A stretch of 64,000 bases of DNA from Streptomyces aquilus (GTDB taxonomy: Bacteria > Actinomycetota > Actinomycetes > Streptomycetales > Streptomycetaceae): assembly GCF_003955715.1 (NCBI RefSeq), contig NZ_CP034463.1, forward strand, positions 7,130,001 to 7,194,000, written 5' to 3'. A model generated the notes under the pieces. That model was not told the DNA's origin and did not search any database. It saw only the letters and a program-made list of their open reading frames with translations. Shown here piece by piece: positions 50,701 through 58,530 of the stretch. The translations under genes and the position numbers were made by a program. Each line of letters opens with the position of its first letter. Positions within the stretch are counted from its first letter, which is position 1.

Positions 50701-51207
50701 CGCGGAGGCGAACGAGCTGTAGTCCACGGTCACTCGGGCCGCGCCGGGCCGCTTGGCGCCCACCGTGAACACGACACCGGTGACTCCGGCCCGTTGTGTG
50801 GCCTTCCGGTCCAGGATCCGGACGGACGCCTCGCCTGAGGCCCTCTTGGTGCCGGACTTCACCGCGGTGACGTCGACGACGGTGCCCTTGGACGGGGTCG
50901 CGAGCGAGTCGTGGGACGTGCCGGGCTTGGGCCAGGCGACGCGGCGCTCCGTGCGGGCCTGGGCTATCAGGCGCTGGTTGGCCTTCTTGTCCCGGGCGAC
51001 CCGCTCCCGGGCCTTCTTGGCCCCGAGGCCGGTGACCGGGTGGACCCGGCTGACCTTGGTGTCGGCGGAGTCCGGGGCACTTGGACGGGCCGCCTCGGCG
51101 ACACCCGAGGGCAGCACCGGTGTCGCGAACAGCGCGAGGAGCAGGGCACCGATGACCGGCCTGCGGCCGGTCGGGTTCCCGTTTCTGCGCGAACGTGATC
51201 TGAACAC
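44704..51207 (-). CDS. Secreted RHS/YD-repeat polymorphic toxin with nuclease-like C-terminus
   Basis: 2167 residues, GTG 51207. Signal peptide ~17-40 (VIGALLLALFATPVLPSGVAEA). A propeptide-like region and an N-terminal beta-rich section (GYDSGSIDGRTANTNNQGSL) lead into many YD/RHS repeats (YDALGRITATW, YDLYGRQVTATDPDKGT, YDELGRKTGLW). The RHS core ends with GARPYDASTGQFLSVDPLL and NPTTLSDPSGLG at about 1894. The 273-residue tail is variable. Its last ~120 residues (LTLAVMGHDVMSR, AWVDDKRAEFKVP, QVDVVYVDLRP) resemble the PD-(D/E)XK-type CdiA-CT nucleases, with Asp and ExK in the expected spacing. Sec export plus RHS cage suggests contact-dependent or released toxin. Confidence 0.88.
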   Translation of the reverse strand: MFRSRSRRNGNPTGRRPVIGALLLALFATPVLPSGVAEAARPSAPDSADTKVSRVHPVTGLGAKKARERVARDKKANQRLIAQARTERRVAWPKPGTSHDSLATPSKGTVVDVTAVKSGTKRASGEASVRILDRKATQRAGVTGVVFTVGAKRPGAARVTVDYSSFASAVGGNWATRLGLVRLPACALTTPEKPRCRVTTPVDSTNDTDGQTVTARTAVAASGTPTVLALAAESTTTSPAGGGDFAATPLSASSTWQAGESSGSFAWSYPLTLPPAPAGPVPPLALGYDSGSIDGRTANTNNQGSLVGEGFSMTESYVSRQYGSCEDDGQADKNDLCWKFENASLVLNGVANELVKDDTSGKWRLKNDDASQVFHETGADNDDDGDGTDGKGEYWRVVTGNGTTYTFGLNKLPGAGTERTNSTWTVPVFGDDSGEPGYSAGTGFSGRAKTQAWRWNLDLVQDVHGNAATYWYAKETNHYAKNGDKTALESYVRGGHPTEIRYGQRADALFTGVTSAKVTFTYKERCTASSCDSLTKDTAANWPDVPFDSICASTATDCLATGPAFFTRKRLTAVDTYYWSTAAEPDAFKPVDSYALGQAFFDGQDIGNSSDQVLTLTSLKRTGQNGTPIGLPPVGFTYQQRPNRVAGGSQPGGGDILPLTRPRISTITSETGAVTTVALSNEECVRGSTMPAAADKNTLSCYPVYWAVNGGDPALDWFHKYRVTSVNTSDPAAKNPAVEYSYTYESPAWHYNDDPFTKEKERTWSVWRGYQKVTTHTGEVGAVRSKTVKLYMQGMNGDRQLDGTTRPASVEPIPMPGVTLSAATDSDQYAGQLRQEITYDGGTPITFSVNNFWSKQTASQQKSYANTKAHFVRTARTYERTWLTAAQKWRTTAASYTYDDTYGMVTHNENHGDWSVTGDETCTRTWYARNDTKGLTSLVSRTRTVAKQCADTDDKLSLPANTDTRGDVLADAATVYDTPGATGWSADQTPTLGLPTWTGQPKGYPAASGTADRNPAAGQWQTVTATTFDTATAKLGRSLKVADAAGYETSTAYYPAAGGPVTGVIVTYPKLASNGQAHKSYTYFDPARGTVSYALDANLKRTEHTYDALGRITATWLPNRSKSGGDTPNAKFDYGISQTKPSWNSVAKLKADGTGYRTSYALFDSLLRPVQTQVPAAAGGGRVLNDTRYDSRGLAVTTQHDAYDNTSAPNSTYTGVEYAQSPKQNDTVYDGAGRALKTTLSSWGVKKWDTTTTYTGDSVATTALEGGTASRTITDVLGRTKETRTYAGPVPNDTEYGATQGTSYTRVAFTYTPDAKQKTITGPDGSVWSYTYDLYGRQVTATDPDKGTTTTKYTVLDQVDHTKDQKGRILYYGYDELGRKTGLWHTSRTDANKLSAWTYDSLLKGYVDESVRYENGVGQTDSKAYTKKITAYDSLNRPTSTDLTLPASDALVTSQAVAQTTTFGTAYRLDGTVNNTKEPAAGGLAAETVETLYNDAGLPVSQSGISGYLLGVDYSALGQVHQYELGTSASAKRVFISRTYEAGTGRLLTSSTDDQTRGPVQDLEYRYDQSGNVTAIHDRADTGSGADHQCFAYDGQKRLTEAWTPKTADCSATGRAVANLGGAAPYWTSYSYTESGQRATETRNAAVPTPVTTRYCYDPARKHALKSTTTAAACDPAAEQYTYDAVGNTETRAESAGSATRQSLLWNAEGKLSKVTEGTTATDYVYDADGTLLIRRDNAVNGESVLYLGATEVHLKGGKKWANRYYTVAGAAIAVRSNASGTEKLQYLSGDHHGTSTVAIGSDSAQALSKRYTTPFGTARGSGTGTWPDDKGFLGKSVDSGTGLTQIGARPYDASTGQFLSVDPLLMPEQHQSLNGYGYANGNPTTLSDPSGLGVPECHTGEISCTGGIPDTEAERKAKGWKPRKSSTSGTSYVNKDGRSGRAPAGASRYGRSLEEILFANAEIAAKLRKERVNQILDGEWDLSDPYEEMAEEIEDSVGCPRGARDGCGAYKLGSAFADMLTGPDRDDVEEIMERIDESWKRKNTKRSASEFGFSDDAEFQLALTLAVMGHDVMSRNDDQQAPHAGDAWVDDKRAEFKVPRGSNTNQLAKHLKKADREQQVDVVYVDLRPVGMDEDGVSDALRQWNPKGTVERVVFIGRDYVVDHEV

Positions 51208-51240
51208 GATCTGCTTTCTTCTGGAAGGTGTGGGGGAAGG

Positions 51241-51277
51241 CCGGGGCGCGGGCGGCGGAGTACCGCCCGCGCCCCGG
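51241..51277 (-). terminator. Intercistronic hairpin between the LamG and RHS genes
   Basis: Perfect 15-bp arms (CCGGGGCGCGGGCGG and its complement) with a 7-nt loop, in the 85-bp gap between two co-directional genes. It could terminate part of the transcription or stabilise the upstream mRNA, making the RHS gene less expressed than its partner. Confidence 0.7.
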
Positions 51278-51292
51278 CCAGGACAGGTGAGG

Positions 51293-54200
51293 TCAGTCGC
51301 CGACCACGGCCGTCTTGTGGTGGGCGCTCTGCACCGCGCCCGCCCACATCCGGATGTGGTTGACGCGGCCCGGCACGTGGTTGCCCCACGCGCTGTTCAG
51401 CCAGCCCTTGCCGACGGCCACGCCGCCGCTGCTCGCCGGTGCCGTGTACTGCGTGGGCTCGCCCTGCCGGTCCACGAGGAAGAGGGAGATGGTCTGGTTC
51501 TGGGCGTCGTACGCGCCCGTGAGCTCGACGTCGGTGCCGAGCACGGCCGCGGCGTCGCTCTGCACCGACGCCCCGTTGCCGTCGGCGGTCAGCAGGCCGA
51601 AGTGCCACCGGCCGAGCGCCCAGGTCTCGAACTTCGGCTCACCGGTGGCCTCGTCGATCACAGGGTCGCCGTTCTCGTCCAGGACCTCATGGCCCTGGGA
51701 GTCGAGGCCGGTCTTCTCGAACCACAGCCCCCAGGACGATCCGGTGGCCGTGCGCTGACCGAGGACCTGCGCGCGATAGCCGTTCGGCTTGTCCTTGAGT
51801 GCCGCCCCGTCGACCATCGTTTCCACGGCCACCGTGAAGGAGCCGGTGGTGTCGACGAGCGGTGAAGCGGACTCGGCACCGCCCGTGCCTTCCAGGACCA
51901 GGGACTCGCCGTCCAGCTTGGCGCCGCTGCCCACGGTGAGCGTGGGGCCGTAGTTGCTGGTGGTGTCCTGGATGGTGCTGCCCGAAGCTCCGGAGGCGTT
52001 CAGGTCGGCCACCAGTTCCAGGTGGGGCAGCCCGGTGCCGTCGGGGCCGTCGGTGAGCCGGGCCTCGCCCGCGATCTGGACGTCGGACTGGGCCGCCTGC
52101 CAGACCGTCACCTCGTCGACCTCACCGGCGAAGGGGTCGGCGTAGGCGCCCTTGTACTTCACCCGGCCGATCTGGAAGCCGCCGTTCGCGGACCAGTTGC
52201 CGGTGATGGTGTCGGTGCCCTGGAGGCGGCCGTTCACGTACAGCGACAGGACGTTCTTGTCGTGGTCCACCACCGCGGCGAGGTGCGTCCACACACCCGT
52301 CTGCGCCGGGTCCTTGGCGTTGACCCGCTGGTTGCTCAGCGAGGTGGACGCGAGGTCGGCGTCGGCCAGGCGCACGCACCAGGTCTTGCTGTCCTCGCAG
52401 TAGCTGAGAAAGAAGGGGCTGTAGTACGTGCCGTCCTGGCCGGCCACGGTGAAGTTCCGCCCCGTCGCCTCCAGCCGTACCCATGCGGCGACGGTGTACG
52501 ACGCCGCGGTCTGGAGGACCGGCTCGGTGGTCGAGGCGTACGCCGAGTTCGTCACCTTCAGCGCCTGGTCCTGGCCGAGAACGGCTGTCGTGGTCTCGGT
52601 GGCGGGCTGCTTGACGATCTCACCGCGGCGCCCGTCGGGCGTGCGGACGGCGCCCGCGGACAGCGTGAGGTCGTCGCGCAGAGCGCTGTCCGTGGTGGAG
52701 GTGTCGACGGCCGCGCCGCTCGGCTCGTCGAAGTTCCAGTGGGCGACCGGCTTGGGTCCCTCACTGACGAGGAACCGGACGATCTGCTCGTCGCCGCCCA
52801 GCGGATAGGCGGCCGACTTGGCCTGCACATGGAGCAGATAGGTGCCGGAGGACGGGGGAGTGAAGGTCGCCTTGTAGGTGGTGCCGCTCATCCACGCCGA
52901 CCAGGCGGAGTCCGAGGAGAGCCGGTACCGGTAGCCGCTGTTGGTGCTGGTCTCGCCCGCGGCGGGACCGAACACCGCGGTACCGGACTTGCCGGGCCCG
53001 CCGCCCGCGACGCAGGAACCGCCCGTGACGCATTCGCTGTACGTGGTCCAGGACGTGATGCTCGGCTTCTGCGGGGCCTTGCTGTCCACCGTGAAGTAGC
53101 ACCAGTCGCTCTGCGGACTGGACAGGAAACTCTGGTCGCTGTTGTAGAGGGAGTGTGTATAGGCCCGGTAGCGGTGCAGTTTGCCGTCGGCCAGGGGGTT
53201 GTCCCAGTCCTTCGTCTGCGCCGGGAATCCCTTCAACGTACTGCTGTACGCCACATATCCGCTGGTCGGCTTCAACGAGGAGGTGGTCGGCTCGGGCGCG
53301 TCGGACCAGGTGGTGCCGTTCTTCACGTCCACGTCGAAGTAGATGCGCAGCCGGGCGCCGGACTCACCGCCGGCCGCCGTCTCAGGAGTGGCGAGCAGGT
53401 CGGGCCTGGGGTCCGTGATGACGCTGGGGGACGACTCCGACTTGCTGCACACCCGGCCGGCGCCGGCCTTGACGCCGGTCTCGGTGGGGGTGGCGGGCTT
53501 GCTGACGTAGTCGACCGTGAGGACGGCGTCGTCGTCGAACCGCTTCCAGGACACCGTGTCCGACTCGCTCTTGGCCATGAGCATCAGCGTCAGCCGGGGG
53601 AACGATCCGGCCGCGAAGGACCGGACGGTCGGGGTGAGGTTCTCGTCCGGCTCCTCGGCGTAGTCGTGGAAGCGGATCGGCGCGGCGGGCTGGGCCGGTG
53701 AGCAGGCGGAGCCGCGGCCGGCGGAGACGTTCCGGTCGCCCATCTGGTCCAGCTTGGTCGGGCCGGGCCACTTGCTGGACGAGGAGATGGGGTTGGTGCG
53801 CTCCAGGTCGACCCAGCGGGCGTCGCAGGAGAACGACCAGGTCTCCGTCACGTTGAACTCGGCGTCCAGAACGTGCTTGCCCTTCAGTTTGTCCGGGGCG
53901 AACTCGAAGTACATGCGGTTCACATAGCCGTTGCCGCAGTAGTAGGTGACGCCGCCGATCACGGCGGAGCCGCACTTGCCGACGCTCATGCCGTTGGTGC
54001 CGCCGGAGAAGTTGTAGAAGACGTCACCGTCGGACGACAGCACCGTGCGCTCGGACTCGTTCAGTTCTACCGACGGGTCGATGTAGAGCGGCAGTTCGGC
54101 CTGGGTGGTGCCGGTGAGAAGGCCGGCGTCGGGGACGACACGGACGGATTCCTTGTCGAGGACGACGTCCATCAGAGCGGACTCGTCACCGGCGCCGGGG

Positions 54201-55075
54201 CCGTCGAGGGGGTTCTCGTCGGCAGGGCCGGTCACCGGGACGGGGTCGGACCCGGTATCGGCACCGGCGGTCCGGGCCGCGCCCAGCGGACGCAGCCCGG
54301 CGCTCTGGGCGGACAGGCCCTCGCCGTCGGCGGTGTCTCCGGCGGAGTTCCACATCCGGGCGCTCGGTGATCGGAAGACGACCTGGCCGTTGCCGTCGAC
54401 CACTTCCATGCTTCCGGCGGCTCCGGCGCGCGCTTGCAGTCCGTCGGTGTCCAGGTCGTAGCTGATGGCCCGCAGGCCGGGGGCGGCGGCGGCCTCCAGC
54501 GTCTCGACCTCCAGCACCTGCCGGAAGCCTTCCGGAGTCGCCGTCAGGATGAGGTTGACGTCCGGGCGGACGTCCTCGTAGACGGCTCGGGCCCCGTCCA
54601 GCCGGGGCTCGGGAAGAGTTCCCGGCCAGCCGAGGGACACCGACCGGCCGGCGTCGCCGATGGTGACCAGGTCCGCGCCGGAGCCACCGCCGGAGAACGA
54701 CATCTCGACAGCGGCGGCCCGCGGCCCGACCGAGCCGTCCGCCCGCTTCACCAGCGTCGCGTCCGGCCGGACCCAGCCACCGTCCGCGGCGGCGACCCGG
54801 ACCGGGACGATCGACTTCTCCAAGGTGAGCGTGGAGCCGTCGGGGTTGGCGAACACCGTGTCCCGCTCGGTGCGTTCCGCGACGACCTCCACCCGTTCAC
54901 CGGTGGCCGCGGCCTCGGCGAGGGCCTTCTCGGAGGCGGTCGGTCCGGTGGCGTCCGACGGTGCGGCGCTCGCCCGGTCGGCGGCGAGCGGCATCCCTGG
55001 TGCCAGGGTCAGCGCCAGTGCCAGCGTGACTCCGGCACCCGCCAGGCGCGCCGCGCGCCCTCGGGTCGGTCTCAT
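51293..55075 (-). CDS. Large secreted protein with LamG/concanavalin-like domains
   Basis: 1260 residues from ATG 55075 (GGAGAC 6 bp upstream). Signal peptide to about residue 38 (LAGAGVTLALALTLAPGMPLAA, cut after ASA). An N-terminal region resembles the leader part of actinomycete RHS partner proteins (VVAERTERDTVFANPDGSTLT). A central part has DNRLRE-type and fibronectin-like beta segments. At least two LamG domains occupy ~780-1000 (VAHWNFDEPSGAAVD, YTVAAWVRLEATGRNFTVAG, LSLYVNGRLQGTDTI) and ~1020-1255. It immediately precedes the RHS toxin gene; such pairs are common in Streptomyces, and the LamG protein may bind envelope glycans or assist delivery. Confidence 0.82.
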   Translation of the reverse strand: MRPTRGRAARLAGAGVTLALALTLAPGMPLAADRASAAPSDATGPTASEKALAEAAATGERVEVVAERTERDTVFANPDGSTLTLEKSIVPVRVAAADGGWVRPDATLVKRADGSVGPRAAAVEMSFSGGGSGADLVTIGDAGRSVSLGWPGTLPEPRLDGARAVYEDVRPDVNLILTATPEGFRQVLEVETLEAAAAPGLRAISYDLDTDGLQARAGAAGSMEVVDGNGQVVFRSPSARMWNSAGDTADGEGLSAQSAGLRPLGAARTAGADTGSDPVPVTGPADENPLDGPGAGDESALMDVVLDKESVRVVPDAGLLTGTTQAELPLYIDPSVELNESERTVLSSDGDVFYNFSGGTNGMSVGKCGSAVIGGVTYYCGNGYVNRMYFEFAPDKLKGKHVLDAEFNVTETWSFSCDARWVDLERTNPISSSSKWPGPTKLDQMGDRNVSAGRGSACSPAQPAAPIRFHDYAEEPDENLTPTVRSFAAGSFPRLTLMLMAKSESDTVSWKRFDDDAVLTVDYVSKPATPTETGVKAGAGRVCSKSESSPSVITDPRPDLLATPETAAGGESGARLRIYFDVDVKNGTTWSDAPEPTTSSLKPTSGYVAYSSTLKGFPAQTKDWDNPLADGKLHRYRAYTHSLYNSDQSFLSSPQSDWCYFTVDSKAPQKPSITSWTTYSECVTGGSCVAGGGPGKSGTAVFGPAAGETSTNSGYRYRLSSDSAWSAWMSGTTYKATFTPPSSGTYLLHVQAKSAAYPLGGDEQIVRFLVSEGPKPVAHWNFDEPSGAAVDTSTTDSALRDDLTLSAGAVRTPDGRRGEIVKQPATETTTAVLGQDQALKVTNSAYASTTEPVLQTAASYTVAAWVRLEATGRNFTVAGQDGTYYSPFFLSYCEDSKTWCVRLADADLASTSLSNQRVNAKDPAQTGVWTHLAAVVDHDKNVLSLYVNGRLQGTDTITGNWSANGGFQIGRVKYKGAYADPFAGEVDEVTVWQAAQSDVQIAGEARLTDGPDGTGLPHLELVADLNASGASGSTIQDTTSNYGPTLTVGSGAKLDGESLVLEGTGGAESASPLVDTTGSFTVAVETMVDGAALKDKPNGYRAQVLGQRTATGSSWGLWFEKTGLDSQGHEVLDENGDPVIDEATGEPKFETWALGRWHFGLLTADGNGASVQSDAAAVLGTDVELTGAYDAQNQTISLFLVDRQGEPTQYTAPASSGGVAVGKGWLNSAWGNHVPGRVNHIRMWAGAVQSAHHKTAVVGD

Positions 55076-55365
55076 GAGGGTCTCCATCTGAGCGTGAAAA
55101 CAAGCATCGGAATAAGACATATGTTCGATTGCATGGCGAGGAGGGTGGCGTGACAGGCCGAAGTGAAGACGGCTATCGGATGGGCGTCTGTAACCGGACG
55201 CGCCGCAACGGCTGGATCAACGAACCCCCCATGTGCACCCTGCTGATGCACCCCACCCCTGACGTGCTTGGATGCAGAGTACATGGCAAACACATGGCAA
55301 ATTCACAGGCTCCGCATATTCATGCGAGGATCCGGAGCCGACCGTTCACATCCAGGGAAGAGTGC
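55076..55365. other. Divergent promoter region with 11-bp tandem repeat
   Basis: 290 bp between the divergent LamG-protein and lipoprotein genes, AT-richer than its surroundings. Contains ACATGGCAAAC directly followed by ACATGGCAAAT (55281-55302), a tandem 11-bp repeat suitable for an activator, and CATATGTCTTAT (about 55118-55129) near the LamG start. No gene is supported here. Confidence 0.5.
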
Positions 55366-55941
55366 ATGCGTACCACCACCGCCGGCAGAGCCGTACGGAT
55401 AGCCGCCGTCGCCGCAGGGGCGGTGCTCGTCACCGGATGCGGCAGCGAGACCGCGCCCTCCGCCGAGGCCTCGACGGCGGTGACCTCACCGGCGGCGTTC
55501 GGGCAGAAGACGGTGCGGGCGGACCTCGACGCGGCGCTCGAGACTGCCGGACTCCCGGAAGGGGAGACGGAGATGGGCTATCCCGGCGACGGCCGTCTGA
55601 CCGGTCGACGGTCCGCGGCGGAGCGGCAGAAGCTGGCCGCCCTCGCCCAACGGCTGTCACCGTGCGTGGTCTCCTGGAAGTCCGCCGAGCCGCGCCGGCA
55701 ACTGGACCTCGTGCTCTCCGGACTTGAGGCGCGAGGCTGGAAAAAGGGCGAACCGTACAAGGAAGTGCCGATGACCGGGAGCAGCACGTACTTCATGGCC
55801 ACGTACAAGAAGCAGGGCTGGACCCTCGGCGTGCGACACATCAGCACGGAGGCCCAGGACCGGTCCAACGTCATCGCCACGGAAGACACCTGCTTCGCCC
55901 AAGTCACCGACGAAGAGCGTGACCTCGTCGAAGCGCGGTGA
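55366..55941 (+). CDS. Lipoprotein of unknown function
   Basis: 191 residues from ATG 55366 with AGGGAAG upstream; longer in-frame starts cross the promoter region. Signal peptide IAAVAAGAVLVTGCGSE gives a lipid-modified Cys at about 26. The mature part is a single alpha/beta domain with KLAALAQRLSPCVVSWKSAE, a helix QLDLVLSGLEARGWKKGEPY and YFMATYKKQGWTLGVRHIST; two Cys could pair. No known enzymatic motif. It is divergent from the LamG/RHS toxin operon and stands alone. Confidence 0.75.
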   Translation: MRTTTAGRAVRIAAVAAGAVLVTGCGSETAPSAEASTAVTSPAAFGQKTVRADLDAALETAGLPEGETEMGYPGDGRLTGRRSAAERQKLAALAQRLSPCVVSWKSAEPRRQLDLVLSGLEARGWKKGEPYKEVPMTGSSTYFMATYKKQGWTLGVRHISTEAQDRSNVIATEDTCFAQVTDEERDLVEAR

Positions 55942-56087
55942 ACTCGGTCCCGCCCGGCTGACTCCGCCGGCCCTTTTCGGGCCCCTTCGCGGCCGCTTGC
56001 CCGAAATGCTTTGACCCGCCGACGCGTGGGGGCCCAGGCTGGAGAGCCACGAAGGGCGCGGCCACGGCACACGGAGGCGGACAGGGT

Positions 56088-57590
56088 ATGGCGGAACCGG
56101 GCAAGGTCACGGTGGAGATCCTCGGCACCGACGAGTACGAAGCCAAGTACGGCGAGAGCCGCGAACCCTCGGCCCTCTCGATCGACCGCATCAACGAGCT
56201 GTTCCACGAGTTCCTCCTGGCCGTCGCCCGCCCCAAGCGTGCCGACTCCGACGGCAGCCGCGACCTCGCCAAACGCCTCCGCGACCACCTCGGTTCGGCA
56301 CCCACGGACCGCCCGGTGGTGAAGACGGCGTACGCCCCCTTCGACCTGCCCAACGTCCATCTCGCCCTGGAGCGCTGGTTCGCCGCCGACGGCCGCACCC
56401 ACGAGCTGATCGGCATGCGCGGCGGCCGGCACCACGGCGAGCTCACCCTCGGCGACATCATCGACGCCGCCGACCGCTACGACCGCTTCGTCGTCGGTGC
56501 CGTCGACTACGCCCAGCTGCCGATCTCCCCGGACGCCGAACTGGCCTGCGTCTCCTGCGGGTTCTACCTCGGCACGGACGGCGAGGAGCGGTTCGCGGTG
56601 CTGCTGCGCGGGCCGCAGGACGAGTACGGACGCAACAAGGTCGAGGTCGAAGTCCTCGCCTCCGAGAAGGAGTTCGCGGACCGGCTGCTCGCCGAGGTCG
56701 ACGCGCTCATCCGCGAGCACAACGTCTTCCGCGGCCAGGTCCTCTCCTTCGAGGGCTCGCAGTTCGGACACGGCCTCGGCCCGTTCCGCTTCCACCGCCG
56801 CCCCGGCCTCACCCGCGACGAGATCATCATGCCGTCCGGCCTCCTGGAGCGCGTCGAACGCCAGGTCGTGGGCGTGGCCCGGCGCCGCGAGCGGCTGCGC
56901 GAGGCCGGTCAGCACCTGCGCCGCGGCCTGCTGCTGTACGGCCCGCCCGGCACCGGCAAGACCCACACCCTGCGCTATCTCCTCTCCCACCTCCCGCAGT
57001 TCACCGTGGTGATCCTGTCCGGCGAGAGCATCAACGCCATCGGCCCGGCCTGCGCCCTCGCCCGGATGCTCCAGCCCGCCCTCGTCGTCCTGGAGGACTG
57101 CGACCTCGTCGCCGAGGCCCGCGACTACGGCGGCGGCGAACAGCCCCTGCTCTTCCAGGTGCTGAACGAGATGGACGGCCTCGGCGACGACGCGGACGTC
57201 GCCTTCCTCCTCACCACCAACCGCGCCGACCTGCTGGAACCCGCCCTCGCCCAGCGCCCGGGACGCGTCGACCTCGCCGTCGAGATCCCCCTCCCGGACG
57301 CCGAGGGCCGCGCCCGTCTCCTCGACCTCTACGCCGGCGGACTCGGCCTCGGCCAGGACATCGCGGACGAGGTGGTGGCCCGTACGGAGGGCACGACGGC
57401 CTCCTTCACCAAGGAGCTGGTACGACGCTCCGTGCTCATCGCCGCCGAACGCGAGTCGGCACGCACCGAGGCACGGGACGTCCGCGAGGCCCTCGACGAA
57501 CTGCTGTCGGACCGCGACCGGTTGACCCGGCGGCTGCTGGGGGTGCCGGGCACGAGGGACATCGAGGACGAGGAATGGACGGAGGACTAG
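56088..57590 (+). CDS. AAA family ATPase, standalone
   Basis: 500 residues, ATG 56088, GGAGG upstream. The N-terminal ~260 residues are a substrate-recognition part with no obvious family. One AAA module follows (~270-480): Walker A GPPGTGKTHTLRYLLSH (about 285), Walker B ALVVLEDCDLVAEAR (about 332), sensor 1 AFLLTTNRADLLEPAL, arginine finger region RPGRVDLAVEIPLP. Only one AAA ring is present, so it is unlike Cdc48 or FtsH (no protease motif). It stands alone between a lipoprotein and a convergent reductase gene; remodelling substrate unknown. Its stop lies in a 22-bp minisatellite. Confidence 0.85.
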   Translation: MAEPGKVTVEILGTDEYEAKYGESREPSALSIDRINELFHEFLLAVARPKRADSDGSRDLAKRLRDHLGSAPTDRPVVKTAYAPFDLPNVHLALERWFAADGRTHELIGMRGGRHHGELTLGDIIDAADRYDRFVVGAVDYAQLPISPDAELACVSCGFYLGTDGEERFAVLLRGPQDEYGRNKVEVEVLASEKEFADRLLAEVDALIREHNVFRGQVLSFEGSQFGHGLGPFRFHRRPGLTRDEIIMPSGLLERVERQVVGVARRRERLREAGQHLRRGLLLYGPPGTGKTHTLRYLLSHLPQFTVVILSGESINAIGPACALARMLQPALVVLEDCDLVAEARDYGGGEQPLLFQVLNEMDGLGDDADVAFLLTTNRADLLEPALAQRPGRVDLAVEIPLPDAEGRARLLDLYAGGLGLGQDIADEVVARTEGTTASFTKELVRRSVLIAAERESARTEARDVREALDELLSDRDRLTRRLLGVPGTRDIEDEEWTED

Positions 57591-57675
57591 CCAACCGGCT
57601 CCAGCCGTCTAGCCGAGCGGTTCCAGCCCGCCTGGCCAAGCGGCTTCAGCCACCTGGCCAACCGGCTCCAGCCTC
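57590..57675. repeat. Four tandem ~22-bp repeats across two convergent 3' ends
   Basis: Units begin at 57590, 57612, 57635 and 57657, type GCCAACCGGCTCCAGCC plus 5-6 variable bases. The array spans the stop of the AAA gene and encodes the C-terminal residues of the aldo/keto reductase (LEPVGQ.., LEPLG). Confidence 0.8.
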
Positions 57676-58529
57676 GCCAACTCGGCCCCGCTCAGCGCCA
57701 GTTCCGTCGCCCCCGCCGAGTCCCTGATCGTCTCCGGGCGGCTCGCCCCCGGGATCGGGATCACGGTCGGGGACTTCGCCAGCAGCCAGGCCAGGCCCAC
57801 CTGTTGGGGGCTGACGCCACGCTCGGCCGCGATCTCGTGGAAGGCGGCGAAGCGCCCGGCGGCCGCGAGGCCCGACGGGCCGTCCAGTGAGCTGCGCGAG
57901 ATGCCGCCCAGCGGGCTCCACGGCAGGAAGGCGAGCCCCAGCTCCGCGCACAGCCGCAGCTCGGGCTCGCTGTCCCGGACCTCGGGCGAGTAGCGGTTCT
58001 GTACGGACGCCAAGCGGTCGCCGAGGATCGCGCGGGCCGTACGGATCTGCTCCGCATCCGTGTTGGAGACGCCGGCCAGCCGGATCTTGCCCTCGTCGAG
58101 CAGCTCGCGCAGCGCGCCGACCGACTCCTCGAAGGGGACGGCGGGATCGGGCTTATGCAGTTGGTAGAGGCCGATGGCCTCGACGCCGAGCCGCCGCAGG
58201 GAGCCCTCGGCGGCCCGCTTCAGATGGCGCGGGTCGCCGGTCACGGTCCAGCTGCCGTCGGCCGGCCGGCCCCGGCCGCCCTTCGTGGCGACCAGCACCT
58301 CGGAGCCGGCGCCGGCCAGGGCGCGGGCCAGCAGCAGTTCGTTGTGGCCGGGCTCGGTGCCGGGGAGATGGTAGGAGTCCGCGGTGTCGAAGAGGGTGAC
58401 GCCCGCGTCCAGCGCCGCCCGCACGGTCGCGAGCGCGCGCTCCTCGTCCGGCCGTCCCTCGATGGACAGCGGCATCGCGCCGAGACCCACGGCGCTGACC
58501 TTCAGGTCGCCGAGTGTGCGGTACCGCAT
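57609..58529 (-). CDS. Aldo/keto reductase
   Basis: 306 residues, ATG 58529. (beta/alpha)8 NADPH-dependent oxidoreductase with an intact tetrad: Asp48 and Tyr53 (LFDTADSY), Lys83 (VATKGG), His125 (LYQLHKPD). NADPH-binding segment near the C-terminus (IPIPGASRPETIRDSAGA). Substrate unknown. The last ~20 residues come from a DNA minisatellite and are probably not structural. One base separates it from the upstream epimerase gene, so they form an operon, divergent from an Lrp-type regulator. Confidence 0.9.
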   Translation of the reverse strand: MRYRTLGDLKVSAVGLGAMPLSIEGRPDEERALATVRAALDAGVTLFDTADSYHLPGTEPGHNELLLARALAGAGSEVLVATKGGRGRPADGSWTVTGDPRHLKRAAEGSLRRLGVEAIGLYQLHKPDPAVPFEESVGALRELLDEGKIRLAGVSNTDAEQIRTARAILGDRLASVQNRYSPEVRDSEPELRLCAELGLAFLPWSPLGGISRSSLDGPSGLAAAGRFAAFHEIAAERGVSPQQVGLAWLLAKSPTVIPIPGASRPETIRDSAGATELALSGAELARLEPVGQVAEAAWPGGLEPLG

Positions 58530-58530
58530 G

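Noticed and set aside
45511..50838. 1775-residue open frame antisense to the RHS gene
   Set aside because: Gly/Arg/Val-rich shadow of a high-GC gene; YD repeats are only in the minus frame and no start signal exists.
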